From NCBI GenBank assembly GCA_002729235.1, contig PBTY01000042.1:12120-67379 (forward strand): DNA of 55,260 bases, in the 5' to 3' direction. Numbering within the stretch: position 1 is the first letter of the stretch; each line of letters starts with the position of its first letter. This stretch comes from Rickettsiales bacterium (lineage in GTDB: Bacteria > Bacteroidota > Bacteroidia > Cytophagales > Cyclobacteriaceae). Both the position numbers and the translations under genes were made by a program. The notes under the pieces were generated by a model. The model did no database searches, was not told the DNA's origin, and was given only the letters and a program-made list of their open reading frames with translations. Positions 52,440 to 55,260 of this stretch are shown here, in pieces.

Positions 52440-54557
52440 TTAAGCTTTATAAAATTCGTTGATCACTAATTTGTCTCCTTCGCCGTTTCTCAGTGCATTG
52501 ATGCCCTCAAAGAAAGCGTCTGCCTGAGCAATGTAAGACTCAGCAAATTCTTTGGTTGGTTCATATTTATTAATTTGAAGAACTAACTCAGAGAAATCGC
52601 TAATAGCTGCCAATTCACCTTTCTCAACTACATGAGCTTGGAAGTCTTCGATAATTCCTTGATGTGTGTTACACTGAATGTCCTTGTGAAGCAAAATTGC
52701 CTTAGCACCAATCACCAACGTGTTGTAAGCATAGTAAATCGCATTGGCCCACTTTTCTTCAGTCAATGCTTTCTTTCCGCTTTCCAATCGATCTTTCGCA
52801 TCGTTAATGATCGTTCCAACTAGATCCAACATCACACCAGCACACTCTCCCACTCCGATCTCCGGAACGAAATCAGCTACTTTACCCCAATCCTGGTAAT
52901 CCACATCGGCCAATGTTTTCACATCACCGAGATGTTTCAACAAATCATAGAAATAGATTTTACCTTGTCTACGGAAGTATGCATTGAAGTATTCTCCTTC
53001 TACACTGTTTTCCTCGTAGTTATTCAGAATAAGCCTTACGGTCTCTGGAATTCTCTTGGTAGGGATTTTGACAACCTTCTCAGCGATATTTCCCTTACCA
53101 TCTGGATCAACTCCTCCACCAAGCACTACCTGCATAGCTGGAGCTACTTTATTTCCATTCTTAATACTAGAACCATGGAATCCGATGTTTGCAACCATGT
53201 GCTGACCACATGAATTCATACATCCACTGATTTTGATTTTGATCAATTCTTCATCCACCAAATGAGGAAACTCATCTCTCACCAGGTTTTCCAACTCCAA
53301 AGCCAAAGCTGTACTATTGGTCACACCAAGGTTACAAGTATCCGTACCAGGACAAGCAGTTACATCGGCAAGCGTATCAAAACCAGGTGCTGCAAAACCA
53401 AGCTCCTTTAGTTCCGCATATACTGCAGGGATGTTTTCCAGTCTAACAAACTTGTAAATCAATCCTTGATTTAGTGTAAACCGAATATCATCAGCCGCAT
53501 AATTTCTAGCGATCTCCGCTAAAACTCTTGCTTTTGGTGCTTTGATATCTCCTAATGGAATTCGAACCTTCACTGCATAGAAACCTTCTTGCTTTTGCTC
53601 GAACACATTGGTTTTAAACCACTCATCGTACGCCGCATCAGTCTCCACATTAGAGACAGTAAGGATTGAGCTATCCTCAGGAATCTTGGTGATTACTTTT
53701 TTGGTATTGATCTTATAGGTTTGATAAGGCAATGACTTACGCTCCTCCTCAATCAATTTCAAGTAACCATCTAGTCCAATTCCTTTTTTCGGGTCTATCA
53801 AAAACTTCAAACGCGCTTTGTGTCTTCTTTCGCGCTCACCGTAGCGATCAAACACTCTCAAACCAGCTTCGATGAATGGAATCAACTCATCCTGAGGCAG
53901 GAATTCGTAGGCTAACTGTCCCATGAAGGCTTGAGCACCAAGGCCTCCACCAACAATCACCTCGAATCCATAGGCCCCATCTTTGATTTTAGGAATGAAC
54001 CCAAAATCATGAATGTATGTAAATGCTGAATCAGATCGAGAAGATGAAAATGCAATCTTAATCTTCCGTCCCATCTCCTGACATACAGGATTTCTTAAAA
54101 AATATTCAAATACTCCATATGCGTACGGAGCCACATCAAATGGCTCATTAGGATCAATCCCTGCAAAAGGAGATGCAGTTACGTTTCTAACCGTATTCCC
54201 ACAAGCTTCTTTGGAGGTAACCCCCACTTTTTCTAACTCTTCCCAAATAGCTGGAGAATCCTCCAACTTCACATAGTGCAACTGAATGTTTTGACGAGTT
54301 GTCAAATGCAAATTGCTATTGGTATACTGCTCAGATAGGTTTGCACATGTTTCTATTTGATCCGCAGTGATCTTACCAAACGGCAGTTTTAATCGAAACA
54401 TCTGTACGCCTTGCTGACGCTGACCATAAACTCCTCTGGCCAACCGGAATGCTTTAAATCGCTCTTCTGGAATTTGTCCAAGCTTAAAGCTTTGGATCTT
54501 ATCCTTCAGCTCTTGAATGTCTGCTTGCGCTTCTTGTGAAATAGTTTTGGTGCTCAT
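52440..54557 (-). CDS. Siroheme-dependent sulfite (nitrite) reductase with C-terminal HEPN-like domain
   Basis: A 705-residue protein. Duplicated ferrodoxin-like and siroheme domains cover about 1-555. Cluster-binding cysteines: C-x5-C in TACPGTDTCNLG and C-x3-C in SGCMNSCGQH. LHLTTRQNIQLH and RNVTASPFAGID are substrate/siroheme-site motifs. Residues about 565-700 are an added helical domain (AKDRLESGKKALTEEKWANA, YNTLVIGAKAILLHKD) resembling HEPN. The family reduces sulfite or nitrite with ferredoxin; the cysH and cobA neighbours favour sulfite. First gene of the operon; the 430-nt leader upstream carries a SAM riboswitch, two Cys-rich leader ORFs and a terminator. Confidence 0.93.
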   Translation of the reverse strand: MSTKTISQEAQADIQELKDKIQSFKLGQIPEERFKAFRLARGVYGQRQQGVQMFRLKLPFGKITADQIETCANLSEQYTNSNLHLTTRQNIQLHYVKLEDSPAIWEELEKVGVTSKEACGNTVRNVTASPFAGIDPNEPFDVAPYAYGVFEYFLRNPVCQEMGRKIKIAFSSSRSDSAFTYIHDFGFIPKIKDGAYGFEVIVGGGLGAQAFMGQLAYEFLPQDELIPFIEAGLRVFDRYGERERRHKARLKFLIDPKKGIGLDGYLKLIEEERKSLPYQTYKINTKKVITKIPEDSSILTVSNVETDAAYDEWFKTNVFEQKQEGFYAVKVRIPLGDIKAPKARVLAEIARNYAADDIRFTLNQGLIYKFVRLENIPAVYAELKELGFAAPGFDTLADVTACPGTDTCNLGVTNSTALALELENLVRDEFPHLVDEELIKIKISGCMNSCGQHMVANIGFHGSSIKNGNKVAPAMQVVLGGGVDPDGKGNIAEKVVKIPTKRIPETVRLILNNYEENSVEGEYFNAYFRRQGKIYFYDLLKHLGDVKTLADVDYQDWGKVADFVPEIGVGECAGVMLDLVGTIINDAKDRLESGKKALTEEKWANAIYYAYNTLVIGAKAILLHKDIQCNTHQGIIEDFQAHVVEKGELAAISDFSELVLQINKYEPTKEFAESYIAQADAFFEGINALRNGEGDKLVINEFYKA

Positions 54558-54576
54558 TGTATTGTTGGTTTTGCAT

Positions 54577-54611
54577 AAAAAAACCCCGAGATCTGTTCGT
54601 TCCCGGGGTTT
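54577..54611 (-). terminator. Intrinsic terminator/attenuator before the sulfite reductase gene
   Basis: On the minus strand AAACCCCGGGA (54611-54601) pairs with TCTCGGGGTTT (54591-54581) over 11 bp with one G-T pair, loop of 9, followed directly by a seven-T run (54583-54577). It lies 20 bases before the reductase ATG, so it can stop transcription of the whole operon. Its 5' arm is also complementary to a segment inside the second leader ORF (see findings). Confidence 0.9.
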
Positions 54612-54635
54612 CGTTAAAGTCTTATATTGTTTTGC

Positions 54636-54740
54636 TTATAACTGAATCCGGGAAAATATTGTACAACAACATGCACAGCACATCTTGCATGTACAACTGA
54701 TTGAAATAAGAAGATTTTGATTGTTTAGTCTTAGAGACAT
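54636..54740 (-). CDS. Cysteine-rich leader peptide 2 (34 codons)
   Basis: The ATG at 54740 opens MSLRLNNQNLLISIS, then SCTCKMCCACCCT (7 Cys at residues 16, 18, 21, 22, 24, 25, 26) and ends TIFSRIQL with TAA at 54636. Cys codons are TGT or TGC. It stops 24 nt before the terminator stem. A hairpin over the Cys codons (ACATGCA 54669-54675 with TGCATGT 54686-54692) and the TTCCCGG segment (54648-54654, codons 29-31), complementary to the terminator 5' arm, fit an attenuator leader. A start at the internal Met20 would leave five Cys. Expression is inferred. Confidence 0.65.
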   Translation of the reverse strand: MSLRLNNQNLLISISCTCKMCCACCCTIFSRIQL

Positions 54741-54788
54741 AGTTCTATGTTTGTTGGATGAAAAGTAACTCTGATTAATTCTGACGAA

Positions 54789-54872
54789 TTAACAGCAGCA
54801 ACAACAACAACATAGTTCACCTGTTTGGTGAATTTGTCTGGTAAGTCTAAAATTAAGTTCTAAAGTTTTCAT
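54789..54872 (-). CDS. Polycysteine leader peptide 1 (27 codons)
   Basis: The ATG at 54872 opens MKTLELNFRLTRQIHQTGEL followed by seven consecutive Cys codons (54812-54792) and TAA (54791-54789). The mixed TGT/TGC codons argue against a simple nucleotide repeat. Its start lies 3 nt after the closing stem of the SAM riboswitch. A 7-bp hairpin (TTAATTC/GAATTAA, 54775-54792) covers its stop codon. It resembles the polycysteine leader ORFs known as cysteine-responsive attenuators in mycobacteria; no such system is known to me in Bacteroidota. Confidence 0.75.
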   Translation of the reverse strand: MKTLELNFRLTRQIHQTGELCCCCCCC

Positions 54873-54875
54873 TTC

Positions 54876-54994
54876 AATTAATTCATATTCTCCAAACCCC
54901 ATTGTCTGGATCAGGAATTAGCACCTTAAATTTTGCTTTTAGGTTGCTAGCGTTTCACAGAGCCTGTCTCTCCACGCTTCTTTATAAATCAATT
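54876..54994 (-). ncRNA. SAM-I (S-box) riboswitch
   Basis: In transcript order the S-box core signatures are present: GTGGAGAGACAGGCTC, TGTGAAACGCTAGCAACC, AAGGTGCTAATTCC, then CCAGACAATGGGGTTTGGAGAATATGA. The closing P1 stem is AATTGATTTATA (54994-54983) with TATGAATTAATT (54887-54876), 12 bp with two G-T pairs. S-boxes normally control methionine, cysteine or sulfate-assimilation genes. No terminator directly follows; instead the start of the polycysteine ORF abuts P1, so the readout may be translation of that ORF. Confidence 0.88.
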
Positions 54995-55012
54995 ACATAA
55001 GAATTGATATGA

Positions 55013-55043
55013 CAAAGGTGTAACAGAATTTCGAACTTTCAAA
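55013..55043 (-). promoter_or_regulatory. Probable promoter of the sulfite operon leader
   Basis: On the minus strand TTTG (55043-55040), 19-nt spacer, then CACCTTTG (55020-55013), one mismatch from the Bacteroidota -7 consensus TAnnTTTG. The predicted start near 55005 would place the 5' end about 10 nt before the riboswitch. The interval 55044-55155 has nothing else recognisable. Confidence 0.5.
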
Positions 55044-55155
55044 ATCCATTACACCTCTTCAGAAGAATTTATTTCGATTTTTACACTTTCCCCAAATAAA
55101 AGGAAGTCAAATCAAATATTTTCAAAATAATTAAAGCTAAATCCAAGATTCATAA

Positions 55156-55260
55156 TTAGAGTGCTGCCAAATACTGATCTAATCCACCAGCAACAACCAT
55201 CACGGACACGCTTCTATTTTTCTTTCTGTTCTCTATACTCGTATTTGGTACTATAGGGTC
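55156..55260 (-). CDS. OmpA/MotB-like protein, C-terminal fragment
   Basis: An open frame enters from the right edge on the minus strand and ends with TAA at 55156. The 34 residues read DPIVPNTSIENRKKNRSVSV, then MVVAGGLDQYLAAL. The P-N-T-x-E-N-R-x-K-N-R pattern is the C-terminal peptidoglycan-binding end of OmpA/MotB domains, with a short tail. The rest lies outside the window. Family call is from a short piece. Confidence 0.5.
   Translation of the reverse strand, partial: DPIVPNTSIENRKKNRSVSVMVVAGGLDQYLAAL

Overview
The window looks like chromosomal DNA of a marine gliding-type Bacteroidota, most likely order Cytophagales (Reichenbachiella/Fulvivirga-like). This is inferred from the type IX secretion sorting domain on a secreted glycosidase, TAnnTTTG-type -7 promoter elements, frequent TTG starts, the yceD-rpmF-fabH-efp-accB-accC cluster, YceI, DUF3109 and DUF1569 proteins, and moderate to low G+C. 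No tRNA, rRNA, transposase or CRISPR array was seen.

Layout. 1-1206: the end of a DUF1569 gene and a Tat-exported sugar isomerase. 1252-7836: five exported proteins on the minus strand (three small lipoproteins, one Kelch lipoprotein, one barrel-like protein), a TPR histidine kinase and a NarL-type regulator; two near-identical NarL-type boxes link the lipoprotein operon and the regulator gene. 8029-9147: a TetR gene with two operators and an exported SRPBCC protein. 9295-11223: a GH39-like glycosidase. 11229-14164: an accessory patch with an Imm11-family immunity protein inside nested inverted repeats, a hairpin cluster, a 21-bp minisatellite, two small unknown genes and an orphan HEPN protein. 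14226-24162: housekeeping genes (GNAT, HIT, greA, dehydrogenase, mgtE, rsmA, pdxA, yceD, rpmF, fabH, efp, accB, accC).

24298-42699 is a large chemotaxis locus: cheR, cheA, cheB, two cheW, two MCPs, three CheY-like proteins, three CheC/CheX-like phosphatases, a SpoIIE-type phosphatase with a SiaC-like partner, a ParA ATPase next to a CheW with a Lys/Ala-rich tail, and a membrane-bound CheA-like kinase with NIT, HAMP, PAS and Hpt domains. 42884-50329 holds DUF3109, YceI, thiL, a methylmalonyl-CoA epimerase, an IscA-like protein, small lipoproteins, a frameshifted coiled-coil gene and an FtsX/MacB-type permease.

50409-55043 is the most interesting part. A minus-strand sulfite/siroheme operon (sulfite reductase, SUMT, precorrin-2 dehydrogenase, APS reductase) is preceded by about 430 nt of leader. 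In transcript order the leader holds a promoter, a SAM-I riboswitch, a 27-codon ORF ending in seven Cys codons, a 34-codon ORF with seven Cys codons, and a strong intrinsic terminator. Part of the second ORF can pair with the terminator's 5' arm. This reads as a two-input device: SAM sensing, then cysteine-dependent transcription attenuation. The window ends in the C-terminus of an OmpA/MotB-like protein.
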